From Cardiocondyla obscurior (Eukaryota > Arthropoda > Insecta > Hymenoptera > Formicidae), in assembly GCF_019399895.1 (NCBI RefSeq), contig NC_091886.1, forward strand, positions 2,852,001 to 2,916,000: a stretch of DNA of 64,000 nt, in the 5' to 3' direction. The position numbers and the translations under genes were made by a program. The notes beneath the pieces are model-generated. The model was not told the DNA's origin. It saw nothing but the letters and a program-made list of their open reading frames with translations, and ran no database searches. This document shows, piece after piece, positions 38,122-49,662 of the stretch; position 1 is the stretch's first letter, and each line of letters starts with the position of its first letter.

Positions 38122-38194
38122 CCTGGCGATACAGAATTGCCCCCAATTTATTTCCCGAGACCGGCGCGGCGGCGAACCCACCTTGTACCACGAA
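38122..38194 (+). other. Candidate plus-strand exon (73 nt)
   Basis: A long CT tract and GTCTATTTCAG (ending 38121) form a strong acceptor, and CACGAA/GTGAGTAC at 38194 is a good donor. All three frames are open, for example PGDTELPPIYFPRPARRR. The CT repeat makes a chance acceptor more likely, and no partner exon is recognised. It would be the divergent neighbour of the minus-strand gene, starting about 1.7 kb from its promoter. Confidence 0.25.
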
Positions 38195-41100
38195 GTGAGT
38201 ACCACCCGCGGAGAAAGCGGCAGTCTGTTTGCCGGTAACGACACGGGTCGCCCTGATTTCGCTGGCTTACATCCGTTTAGACCACGGCCCTTCCCTGCGG
38301 CATTTCGTAGAATGCAAATACACTCTCGTCGTCTTCCACGGTCGAGATAGCTCCATAGAAAAATATCACGACTGGTATTTTCAAACCTGAATGTGTACTC
38401 GTCGCGTGAACAGGGTGAAAGTAATACGATACGAAATAGAAGGTGAGATTGCGATTTTCCTTTTAAAAAATATTTCCGAGTACATTATTCGTACTTTTAT
38501 ATCGGAGAAATTGAGTTTTTTTTTTCTCGGCTATGTATAATCGCTGTTTTAATAAGAGCATTGCTACCGCCAAGCATTACGACAAGAAAGGATTGAAAGT
38601 TTAAATCAATTTTATTAATATAAACTTACTTTTTTTTTAGTGAACTTATAATATTTTTTTTTTTTTTTTATAACTGTATGACAACTATTTTTTTTTCCGT
38701 AAAAAACGTAACGATATTTTTATATAACCATTAATTTGATATTTAATATCGAGCTGTTTCTCTTTAGGACACACAACATTTTTCAGTCGCTCGTGGATAA
38801 TAAATCTCTTGCTCCGAAAACGTACAAAAGAGCTATGGGCTTTTTGGCCCGTGAAATACAATGAAACAGCAATGCGCTATAATTCACAAATAAATAGTTG
38901 CTCTTCTATAATCTTATATAATTTTAAGTTCTATCTCTTACGTTACTTTTTGCGCCAATTTATCGAACAATAAATTGTCAGAATGACACTGCGATTATGG
39001 AACGGTACGGGATCATCGCTTATGCAAATTCCGACAGGAAGACGTGCTTTAATTTGCACAAATTAATACAGGTGCTTAATCCTTTTATTACTAAGCAGGC
39101 AGGCGCCGATGCCCGTGTACACATCGCGAATGTACTATCGCTATTCCTGCGGCGGTGGACTAGCCTCGTTATTTGCAATGCATAACGCACCCTGTATGAC
39201 GCTGCATTTTTAACATTCGCTCATCCCACAGTTGTTTATCCGCGTTAAATATATAATATTCTAACGTGTGTGTATAAATTTTATTTAATTTTTTGCGAAT
39301 TTTAGTGACGCCATATGGCATACGTCTGTATTTCGTCGGCCTGGGTCCATGGAGAAATTTATACAGTCGGAATGAAATTTTTCGCTGAGCTCTTTTTTTT
39401 TTCAAAATTATGAATAATTCATGGTAGACAAAATGCCGGAAAGTGAATAACCGAAAATTACGGCATTATATTAAAATACAGCGGAAACTGTCGAAAATTT
39501 CCGAGCTCCCAAATCGATGCAACGTAAATTTTTTTTTTCCTCTTTTCTTTTCCTTCAAAGGATTTACAATATTAACGTGCGAGAAATAAATGCTGAAGAA
39601 TATTTTAAAAAATCTTAATTCGCGACGTCTTTTGAATTCAGGAATTTTACGGATACGCCAAAGTCGCTCCCGCGTGTCGTCGCACGTTGTAAATCGTAAC
39701 GTGACGGCCGTCGTCGTTGCGACGTAATCTGGCGATATGAGAAAAATAACGGCGGCGATTACCGGAGCGTGAAACTCTTTCTGTCGCAATACGTCAGAAA
39801 CGAGATGTCTGCAAATAAGTCGGCGCAATACGTCATTGTGACGCCCGCGGGAATTCTCTCACGTGCCAGCGGATTATTGCGCTTTTCGGAGGCGTTAGCA
39901 TAGCTCGTAAGACTGAAAAGTCGATTCCTTACAACGATACCGGCCGTAAAACTCTATTTTAGAAAAGGTTCGTGTGAACTGCGAGGAACAACGGGAGGCT
40001 AGTATGAAAATTGCAAGATATACGGAAATATAACAACGCGTGTAACAATGATTAATCGCACGGGTATTGGCCGTGCACATGGAAGAAATTTTAGTCCTAT
40101 CGTGTTATTATCAAATGTATATCATTAAAAACAACAGCGCACTGTGAATTCTTTTTACGTTCAGTGAAAAATAAACCGTGTAAATCGAGAATATTTTGCG
40201 AAATATTAGAATCATATTTTCCATTAAAATATATGTATAATTATTGTTTATATATACAAGAAAAATATTCTAAATGAAAAACAAAAATTGTTGATATTAA
40301 TTTTTCATGGAAAAAAAATAATTAATAACCTAAATCAATTGTATAAAGTCGGAAAAATTCCATGAAAATTGCGTTTTTTCGTAAAATTTTTCAGAAGTAA
40401 TAACTTTCAATAATGTCTATAAAGAGCATAGATTATTAAAAAAAAAATAAAATAAAATGAAGAAGAAAAATGAGAAAACTTTATATACATCTCGTTAATA
40501 CTTAAATATTGCGCGTCATATACCGATTTAAAAAAGAAGTAGAGTTCCGGCCCGCACGATTTATAGATATCCAACGTTACTTTCCGTCCCGTAACTCACC
40601 AATTACAGAGTCGCCTTTCACAGCTTTCCTACTCCGAAGGAAGAAAAAGGAGAAAGGGAGAGCCGTGATTACCGCGCACTTTTCTTCCCTCAACATTCTT
40701 ACCGTTCCGAAAAATCGGGGGAAAAATTCATTCGCCCCCGCATGTCGACCGCGACGAACCTCCGCGAAATGCATTTTTTTTTTTTTTTTCAACGGCGAGA
40801 ATTATCGGCTTTTTTCGTCTCAATGGCCAGAGCGCGGCTCCGGAGTAATGAATTCTTTTCACCGGGACGCGAGCGCACAAAAATTAATTTAAATCTGGCG
40901 GATGGTAATTTGCTCACGTACCACGAGCGGCTACTCGCCTCCGTACTCCCTTTCTTTCTCGCGTGCTTTTGCACCGCGGAAACCGGAGCAGCGGCCGCTC
41001 CTTAATCAGCCCCGCCGGCCCTTTTATCGACGGGAATCCCTAACAAAGTGCGCGAACGTGTCACCTCTCGCGCTCCCGCGACCTTTTATTTGTTCCTATC

Positions 41101-44100
41101 GTTTCGCCGCTTTGCAACGGAACCTGGCCTTTCGAAAGCCATAGACAGGATACAATTCTGCCTGGTCAGGAACGGCCGCTCCTGGATAATTGAGTTCGTT
41201 CCTTTGACAGACGCCCGCCGCCCTGTAATTCGCCCTTTTAATCCACGTCCATTACGCCCCGGCGCTGAAATACATTTCTGTCACGCGAAACGGGAACATC
41301 CCGCTGTATTTCCTTCCTCGACGGCACGGTCGTTCGCCGTAATCGCCGACGTTAATCGCGCCGAGTTTTAATTCGCGTTTACCGACATCATAGGCATCCG
41401 TGCTGTTTACCCTTTCGCGCTATTGATCTTACTTGACTCGTGACGGCCCGCGAGTCGATTTACGGTTTCACGGGTGAACGGTGACTTTTCTCAGCCTGAA
41501 ACTAATTACTCATACGAAACTAATTACGGAACTAATTAATCGCCGATGCCACTAACAGCCACCGTGGCCAATCAAGGAGATGTTAATGATAATGTTCCGC
41601 TCTAAGCAGTGTGTCTGCACTGAACTCGGTTAACGAGCACGTCGCGTAATAAATATTTCTTTTCTGTAACTTGAAAAAAAAAAGAGAGAGAGGGAGAGAG
41701 AGAAAAAAAAAACTGTTTGAAACTTCCGAAGAGTCGTTCCACCAATGGCTTTCAACAGTTCAACCCTGACACTTAGATTTTATTATTTCTCGCGGATTCG
41801 TTCCTCCGATCGCAACTTGCCGAGAAGTTGCAACGCCAATCTGCTGACGTAAATATAAATTTTGAAAAATTTGCATCGCCCCGGTGAAAGGTTCTGACGC
41901 GATATTTACGGTATCGTGACGTTAGCATTTTTCTATTTATGATAAAATTGTCAAGGAGGCGAAAAAGTTTACTCGTCGAAAAACTCGCTAATTTAGACAG
42001 CGATTGAGACTTTGAGATTTATCGGTGAAACTAAATTATTTTCGGTATCGAAGAGTTCAATTGTCTGGCCAACTTTTTACCATTTTGACATACGTTACAC
42101 GAAACAGAAATTAGCCTCGTTACGACGCTCTTGTTACTTGGGAAACCACCGTTCCACGTCCTTTGATGTGCTCGCTTTGAGGATCAAGTCTGTGAATGTG
42201 AAACTTCGATAGCCTTGATCGAGTCTTCAATTTCGACCGTTCTCTTTGTGCGCGCGGAAGGGATAATTTTTATCGAAGAAACTTGCTTCGAATAGAAAAA
42301 AAAATGAATAAAAAAGTATATCGTACGCTTCTTGATCTCTAACAATCTCTATAGATATGATTATTAGAAAAATACATTCGAATAATATGATACACGACGA
42401 TCCGCGAAACATAATCCCCGTTAATCGCAAGCTCGGAAAAAGGAAAAAAAAAAAATCTGATCGAGAAGAAATTTGAGGAAACGTCTTTCTTCTGGTTTTT
42501 ACAGATCCGAGAATAAATGGTCTTTCTTCGTTACGTCGTTTCGATTGATTTGGCGTTTATTTGCACTTACAGCGTCACGATGACGCTAGGGAAAAGCGCG
42601 ATGAAGCAGACTGTCGGAGTTAATGAAACGCGGTGAACAGTTTCCTCGATCGAAGGAAATTACTTCGGCAATAGGTAAGAGCGATTAAGCCCTAGCCGAT
42701 AACGGACGGTAGGGAGGGAGGGAGGGGGAGAGGGAGGGCGACTGAAGATTATCGAACGGTGTCCTTTCACGCTGTCGTAATCGACTGGTCGCTACATTAA
42801 TCGTCAGCCCTGTCATGATTTCATGTGCAAGATTCTTCGCGTTTTGAACGTTATTGTTTGGCTATCCTTTGTTGCGAAATAGTATTATTAAACTTGGCGC
42901 TTTTAATTTGTTACGTCGAAATATTACAAAATGCATAGTAGTCTCGTCTTATTTAATACGCGTTTCTAACTGTTTTATACGTATATTAAAAATAAGGTTA
43001 ATATTATATTTTAAAGTAATATTTTATTAATCTTTGTTTAATTTAAAGAAAGAATTTAAAGAAAGATAAGTAGAAATAATAACGTATGATATATGTGTAA
43101 TAAATAAATTACGCGTAAATGGGGTGTTAATATAATGATATTTGATACGTTCTCGTTTATGAAAGAGACTGCGGTATAGAAAAGTTAATATTGAATTAAA
43201 TAATTTTCCAAAATATGCAGGATTAATGTACAAAAATATTAATGATAGTAATTTCGCATAAATTCCACAAAAGCTCCGCTGATTAAAGCTGAACGCTTTA
43301 ATAGAAATTTATTCGTGTTTAAAGCACTGTAAAATTTTTAGAGGAAGTGCCGTCATCAAGGGTTCACATTGCAAAAGTACAAACAAGCGTAACGTCCATA
43401 AACGGATTAAAAACTGAGATTTCTTTAGTAAAGGAAAAAAGTAAATTAAATGTAAAGTTATAGATTTTTTTTTTTTAATATTAGTTTAACGATAGAGCTT
43501 CGTAAAATTAATTTATTATTTAGTTATCAAATTATTTATCAAGCTATCTTTGATTACGAAAAATTAATAGACTGTAAAACAAATACTTAATATATTCGGA
43601 AAAAAGATTATATGAGTAAAATTTGGTAAAAAAAACTAAAGAAAAAAAAACAATGTTAAGTTGAAAGAATATCTGCAAATTTCAGTGCGTTGATCTTCTT
43701 CAGTTGCATTCTGTGTCCGTCGATTGTTACGGTATTTCACCGTCCGGAATGACTGGCGTCGACGGGTGGTGATTAGAACGAATACGCTCGTTAACGTCGT
43801 GGCCGCGTAAAAGCGTTTGAATGTACCCGAGTCGAAATGAGGGCAATGTTTGAGAGAGAAAGAGAAGATATACGTGTATATGATAAATATATAAAATGTG
43901 TCTTGACGGAAAATATTTAAAAATATTCCGAGATTTATTGTCCACCGCGAGGACCAAGACTAGCTTTTTGCTTTTTTACGTTGCGTGATTTGTGGACCAT
44001 TATGGCTATTCGACTCTGTTCCTCCGTTAGGCGATCGTCTCTCTGTAGAATGCGTTCGAGGGATAGTTTGTATTCGAGCCCGTGCCGATCTCGATCGATG

Positions 44101-44394
44101 ACCCGATAGCTCTTCCGGGTTATTCATTACAGGGTCGCGGGGTTAAAACCACCCTGAGACTTTTTACCGACGCCGAGGTGACCGGCCCCCTCCCACTTTC
44201 GCCTTTCGGAATCCGGCGTAATCCGTAACGCCCGGGATCTTCGATTTACTCCTTCGCGAGGTTTGACGAAAATTGCGGAGGCGGAATTCCGATATCGGTT
44301 ACGCTACTTTTTCCCGCAATGACACCGCTTATTTGCTTGCTTGCTCGACGAAATCGAGTCATCTCGTTGAAGAAAACACCTCGTAGATGCGTAA

Positions 44395-44396
<2 letters not shown>
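38195..44396. other. Non-coding stretch, nothing recognised
   Basis: AT-rich, with a CpG-rich block at 40520-41420. A 29-nt minus-strand acceptor-donor pair near 40600-40630 is too weak to call. A purine run (GA-rich) lies at 41670-41710 and a G-rich tract at 42712-42739. An acceptor-like TTCTGGTTTTTACAG at 42505 has no donor after it. Confidence 0.5.
42712..42739 (+). repeat. G-rich tract with quadruplex pattern
   Basis: At least five runs of three or more G separated by single A or AGA loops (GGGAGGGAGGGAGGGGG and onward). This fits the canonical G-quadruplex pattern on the plus strand. No gene context is apparent. Confidence 0.8.

Positions 44397-44426
<30 letters not shown>
44397..44426 (+). 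repeat. Uninterrupted T30 homopolymer
   Basis: This is a run of 30 T, the longest homopolymer in the window. The flanks show no poly-A-addition signal on the minus strand or retroelement sequence that would identify it as a retroposed tail. Its length may vary between assemblies because of sequencing error. Confidence 0.85.
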
Positions 44427-44428
<2 letters not shown>

Positions 44429-47400
44429 TGAATGCATTATCGGTTTCTTGGCAAAGAATCAGAAACACATAAGCACGAATAAAAATATAAATTAATCTTT
44501 TAATGTAAATATTAGAGAAAATATAACGTTCACCGCAATAAAAATTTTGCAGCGATAAGTAAATTATTTAATTTAAGATTTATTTGTAAAAATATATTCA
44601 TATTTATATTTTTGAAGAAAAAATAAAAGAAATAAACAGATTTATGTAAATGTGCGATTTTTTGAATCCGATTCAATATTAAAATATATTTTTTAAATAA
44701 GTTTTATGTCACATGAGATAGATTCTCAGCCAGGCTTTTTAAAAACCCTCGAGGTAGTAATTGCTTACGTGAGACGTTGCGAGACACGTATTAATATTTC
44801 GATATACATTCAACGAAGCTAAATTCGCGCTGCGTTCCGTCGCAGGATCGGCGTAATTCTTTTTATCGGTTACCACGAAATTACGCGCAGACTGGACTGT
44901 GATATCCTTTTTGTGGCGATCGATTCGGATTGGATAACGAGTCGTCGCCTACGCAGAATCTGATTTGTTGCAACGATAATACATTCGCCTGTCGTACCGA
45001 TTGGATATCGGAAACAATAACGCAGTGCCGATGAGCAGCGTGGGACGGGGCCGCGACGGAACGTGAATTGAATGTTTATCGGCTATGCGAGAACTGACTG
45101 CGATAATTTGCGAACGGCGCAATTTTTTTTCTTTTTTTTTTTTGCGAAATTGAAACTGATAATTTCGCTTAGCTCTGGTTTCAATAGTTGCGCAAAACTC
45201 ATTTTCAAAATAAAGCTGAAACCATGCTTGCTTCTAGCTGTACATTAGAAAATAAGTTTACACGCTGAACGTGAAACACTTAAAATTCCTGTTAAATTAA
45301 CTCGCTGTTAAGGAATAAATTTTAGTTTTGTAATTAATTATTCAGGAGTCTGTAATTTAACGAGATTTAAAATCAGCTTGTGAAGTAAATTATTATTATT
45401 CAATAATCTATCGTAAGATAGATTTATTTATTGTAATAACGAAAAGAAGAAAATGTAAAGCATAGCACTTAACAATTTATAAAGTTTAATTTTGGCGTTA
45501 ATTTATATTTGCGAAAATTTAGCTTGAATTATTCAATATTACATTAAAATAAATACAATTTTTGACAAATGTACCATTCCCTCCTTTAATTGCTTCTCCA
45601 TTAACAACATATATTCCGTGAAATTATTAATTACATTTTGCGTGTCGATACTCATTATCACAACCGTGTTATTAATATATGTATTATTTTTACCGGTAAT
45701 GCCAATTATTAAATTCGATAATTATTTTTATTGACCGTAGCATTACGTATTACGTCCGAAACATTTTAATCTCAGGTGCCAACGACGTGCGCTCTTCCGC
45801 ATTCGTGGCTCGGAAAATTGAAACTAAATTATCTACGACATCGATCCTTCACGCGTCCGTTTCTCATTGACGATTCGGTAACCGTGCGCGTACCGGGCCC
45901 ACTCGTCAGCCGCGACAAATTCCCGAATGAAGCTGTCGAAACCGAATAAGGGCGGCACTCTTTCAGGGATATCCGTATCGCGACCCGAACGGAGATAATC
46001 GAAATACTTCCGAGATGACTTCGCGAAAGCGATCGGACGCTCCGATGCGGCCAACCAAAGTTTACCCTCTTCGTCGTTGAGCTTGTGGGAGTTTGGGGAA
46101 ACTTCCGTATCTCGTATATATTGACCTCGGGTATCCGATATACTCGACAACGTCGGGCAGTATTTTCAGCACCCGATCAAGCCATTCACCCCCTCCTCCC
46201 TCCCCCCGCCGTCTCTCGTCCGCTGAAACTCCCGATATCCGACCGCGAAATCGTACGATCCATCTATCTCTCGGCTGCGAGACCGCGATCGGAATTCCGA
46301 AATGACGGGGCGAAATGACAAGGCGGGCGGCGCGCGGCAAGACTCTTCCGGATCGTTGATCGGGAAATGCGTTTACACGGACGGTCGCACGGCCGATATT
46401 AACGCAAGTGATATCACAGCCATCGGGTACCGGCTCTCGCTCTTCGTGTCAAGTTCGCAGTTCGACGGGCCGTATCGGACAGCGGGGACGGTTCGCTCAT
46501 TAAATTGCATACGGCTGCATGTGGCGCGATCATTGCCGAAACGCTGCCCGAGATGAACGCGTTCTGTCATCGCGAATTCCTCTTTCGTACTTTCTCGCGA
46601 ATTGTTATTGCAACGGCGCATCTTGGAACTGAATACAATTCCGTAATATTCCGAATATTACAGCTCTCTAATTATTTCGCGAATCCAAGGTTTTTTTTTT
46701 TTTTCTTTCTTTCTTTTTTACGTAAACTCTTCGGTTTCACTTTTCACCATGTTTTCATAAATCTCTCGCGTACCCCATCTCGTAACGCTTGCACATTTAT
46801 ACGGACAGGTGAAAGTATTGCGCGGACTCGCGAAAGAATCTCTCTCGGCGAGTACAAATATATGTATACGACAATAAGTCTTCGCGAACTTTCGAGTTCG
46901 ACATCTTTTCCAGCAGTTTTCGCCGGCGGGGCCCCGCCACTCCCGGCAATTGCAAACGGTTTTAAACTGCGACTCGCGGATTTTATGGAGCCGTTATTAT
47001 TTGTGTAATCTCGTAAATCCGATGTTTTTATCCGCCGTCATACCGACGGAGATCGTTCTCCCGCTTTTTGCCTCCGCGTCAACGTCGCCGCGTCGCGAAA
47101 TTACGAACGAGTTTATAATGCGGCGATCGCGATGGATTTATTTAAGCTTCGGCGCGGCTCTCGCTTGAGAATTAATAATTGAAAACATGCATTTAATATC
47201 AATATATTTACAACGGCGAATAAAATTCTAATGGCACATTCCCTCCCACCTTCCGACTCGCCGAGCGATATTATGCGCGGGGGAAAAAACCCGCTGGGCG
47301 GTGATTTTGATGGATTTTGTGACGTAACGCGGCTCGCATTGTTTATCCGCTTCGAATGAGGAGCGCTCGCATTTGTTCCAGTAATCAAACGTTCGCGTAA

Positions 47401-49459
47401 ACCTTTCCCTGTCATATTTGAAAGTAAAATAAATCATAAATATAATAATATCGATATAATAATCGTAATAATTGACGCGATACACCCCGATAACGACAAA
47501 ATAGTTTTACGCCATGCGGGAAAATAAAACGAGCTCGATTTGCGGTTTAACGACTTACGCCGCCGATTGCCGCGCGGAACGATAATAGCGGTCGTTAATA
47601 TTCGATCGGCGGTTATGCGCGCCGAGCGCATATCTGACGTTAATTGTGGCGCCATTAATGATGTGTTAATTGGTGTACGCTGGCGGCGACGACGGCGGCA
47701 ACCGCCGCCGCCGCCGCCGCCGTCGCCGCCGCCCTCGTCTTCTATTCTGCCGGGACCTCTTAAAGGGAGATGTAAAGCGGCTCCGTTTATCTTCCGTTCG
47801 CGGCGTTTACGGTGCGCTCTAAACGCGTCGCGCTGCGACCCGCCGTCGTATGCGCGCGTAATAATACGCGCCGGAGCGTCCCCGATGGCGTTTGCAACGC
47901 TCGATAGACGCCAGACGAGGCCGTCTGATCTCTCGAGAAAACGAGAGAATCCGTTTGAAGAATCGGGACGCCCCGGCGTGCGCCAGTGGCCGGAATCTTT
48001 CAGTCTTGAGAGGAAGAGGAGCGCTTTCTCGAGTGCCGTCTTTCAAACACGACCGTGTTTTTCTTTGAGCAATTTGTCTCGCGCGTTCGAGGCTAATCGA
48101 GAGATGGAAGATCGTTGGATTTTGTCGAATGTTAATACTGGGTACGCTTGTTGAAATTAAGTTCACGCGGGACTGTCTGAGTAACCGATATTGCTATCGC
48201 GAGTGATAAAGCACCATTGACTTCTGTATTAAAATAATCTACGTATCTTCTACGAGCGCACAGCTGTGCTTTACATCCGCTTTCGTACTGTCTCCTTGTC
48301 AACGACGACTTGCTTCCCGAAATTTTCTCGGTACACGTATACATATATCGCCGTACCGCACAGAACTCGGAACTTCGTACGTACGTGAGCCTATCATTCT
48401 ATTGTGTATTGTATATCTGTAGCAGTTTGCGCAAATTTGTTATTCTAATGTCGCTGGTAATGCACACAAAATGTGAATTTCGTCATTATTATTCTCCCCG
48501 TCTAGTCTACTGTACATTCATCTCTTTTATGGGTCAATATTTTTCTCGTTTACCTCGTTACAATATTAAATGAAAGCAGCATGGCGTTTCATTATGAATA
48601 AATTATTTCATATTGAACAATATTGTGGGTCGTGTTGTAAGTGAAATAAAATACAAAAAGAAATAAATTTCGCGTGTAAATATATATTTTTTTTAAATTG
48701 CTCGCTGTGAGAGAACAAGAGATTTCTACATTTTTTAGAGAATAAGTCATCGTTTAAGAAATAAAAAGAAATTTTTTTTTTTTACTTCCAAGAAAATTAA
48801 TCTCAACAGAAAGGTATTTACAAGTAACATTTTCCGCGCACGAGACTATTTGTTATTTCCTCAGAATTTTATTTCTGCTTATTAGCATTTGCTTTCAAAT
48901 GGCAGAGTTACGTTTTGTATCTTTTGCCAAACTTTCAAGCACAAGTCTTTTCGAAGGCACTTACAAAGCGCCAAGTCAAAAAAACGAGCGCGTTGCCCGT
49001 TTATGAATGCTCGCGGCACTGGAAAGGCTGATAAATCAAGATCAAAAGCGAGCACGCTGCCCGTGATAGAACGTAAAGCCCGACGGCAGTGATAAGCGCT
49101 ATTAAGTAAATTTACGACATTTCGAGTTCAGCAAAACGCGACGCTTAGCGCGCGTTATTAAAATATATTCCCCTGGGATCCTTTCCGGCCTGATTACATG
49201 TATGCGCGACGTAACGTTATTACTTTCCAATTAATGTTGATCCAAAATCGTCGGCCGAACGAGCCGTGCTCACGCCCCGTTTATTTCTGTTTCAGGTAAC
49301 CGGCTGACTGTTTCAGTAAAAGCTTTCGTCGCGATCGTACGAGGAAGTATGAATTAGAATTACCCGGCCATCGATTAAGGGTATAGAAAAACAGGAGGGG
49401 CTTCAAAATACGGTATTTCAATAGCGGTACCGCGCGAACTATTGAACGTGTTCAGTGAG
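44427..49459. other. Non-coding stretch with CpG-rich blocks
   Basis: CpG-rich blocks at 46000-46560 and 47500-48110 give overlapping open frames on both strands, including 204 codons from 47540 that run through a GCC triplet repeat at 47699-47731. I see no domain and treat these as chance. An acceptor-like TTTATTTCTGTTTCAG ends at 49296 without a matching donor. Confidence 0.45.
47699..47731 (+). repeat. GCC trinucleotide repeat
   Basis: An imperfect (CCG)n run with one GTC interruption. It would encode Pro, Ala or Arg runs depending on frame. No supported exon contains it. Confidence 0.85.
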
Positions 49460-49506
49460 TGAACGTTCATGCCGCACGTGAGTACTTTTCCATTGCAGGC
49501 TGCACA

Positions 49507-49662
49507 ATGGCACGCGGTGAAGTGCCACATTTATTAGAGAGAACGATTCGCCATATTTCTGTAGAAAATTATTTGCTGAAATTGCAACAAAACGCTCGGA
49601 TGTTAAGTACGCTTATTAAGTTATACGATCTGATGCCTCTTTATTGGCCTTTATGTCGCTGA
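49507..49662 (+). CDS. Possible small ORF (51 codons), unrecognised
   Basis: An acceptor-like CTTTTCCATTGCAG ends at 49498 and is followed after eight bases by ATG at 49507. The frame reads MARGEVPHLLERTIRHISVE onward and ends in TGA at 49662. The sequence is Leu- and Arg-rich with a regular hydrophobic spacing suggesting helices; there is no domain, signal peptide or membrane segment that I recognise. A TCAGTGAGTG word about 50 bases upstream resembles an arthropod initiator. This may be chance, or a remnant of a mobile-element gene. Confidence 0.12.
   Translation: MARGEVPHLLERTIRHISVENYLLKLQQNARMLSTLIKLYDLMPLYWPLCR

Noticed and set aside
40597..40632. 29-nt minus-strand acceptor-donor pair
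   Set aside because: Too short and with an AG inside the tract; no supporting neighbour.
47540..48154. 204-codon plus-strand frame
   Set aside because: Runs through a GCC triplet repeat and an Arg/Ser/Pro-rich region; no recognisable content.
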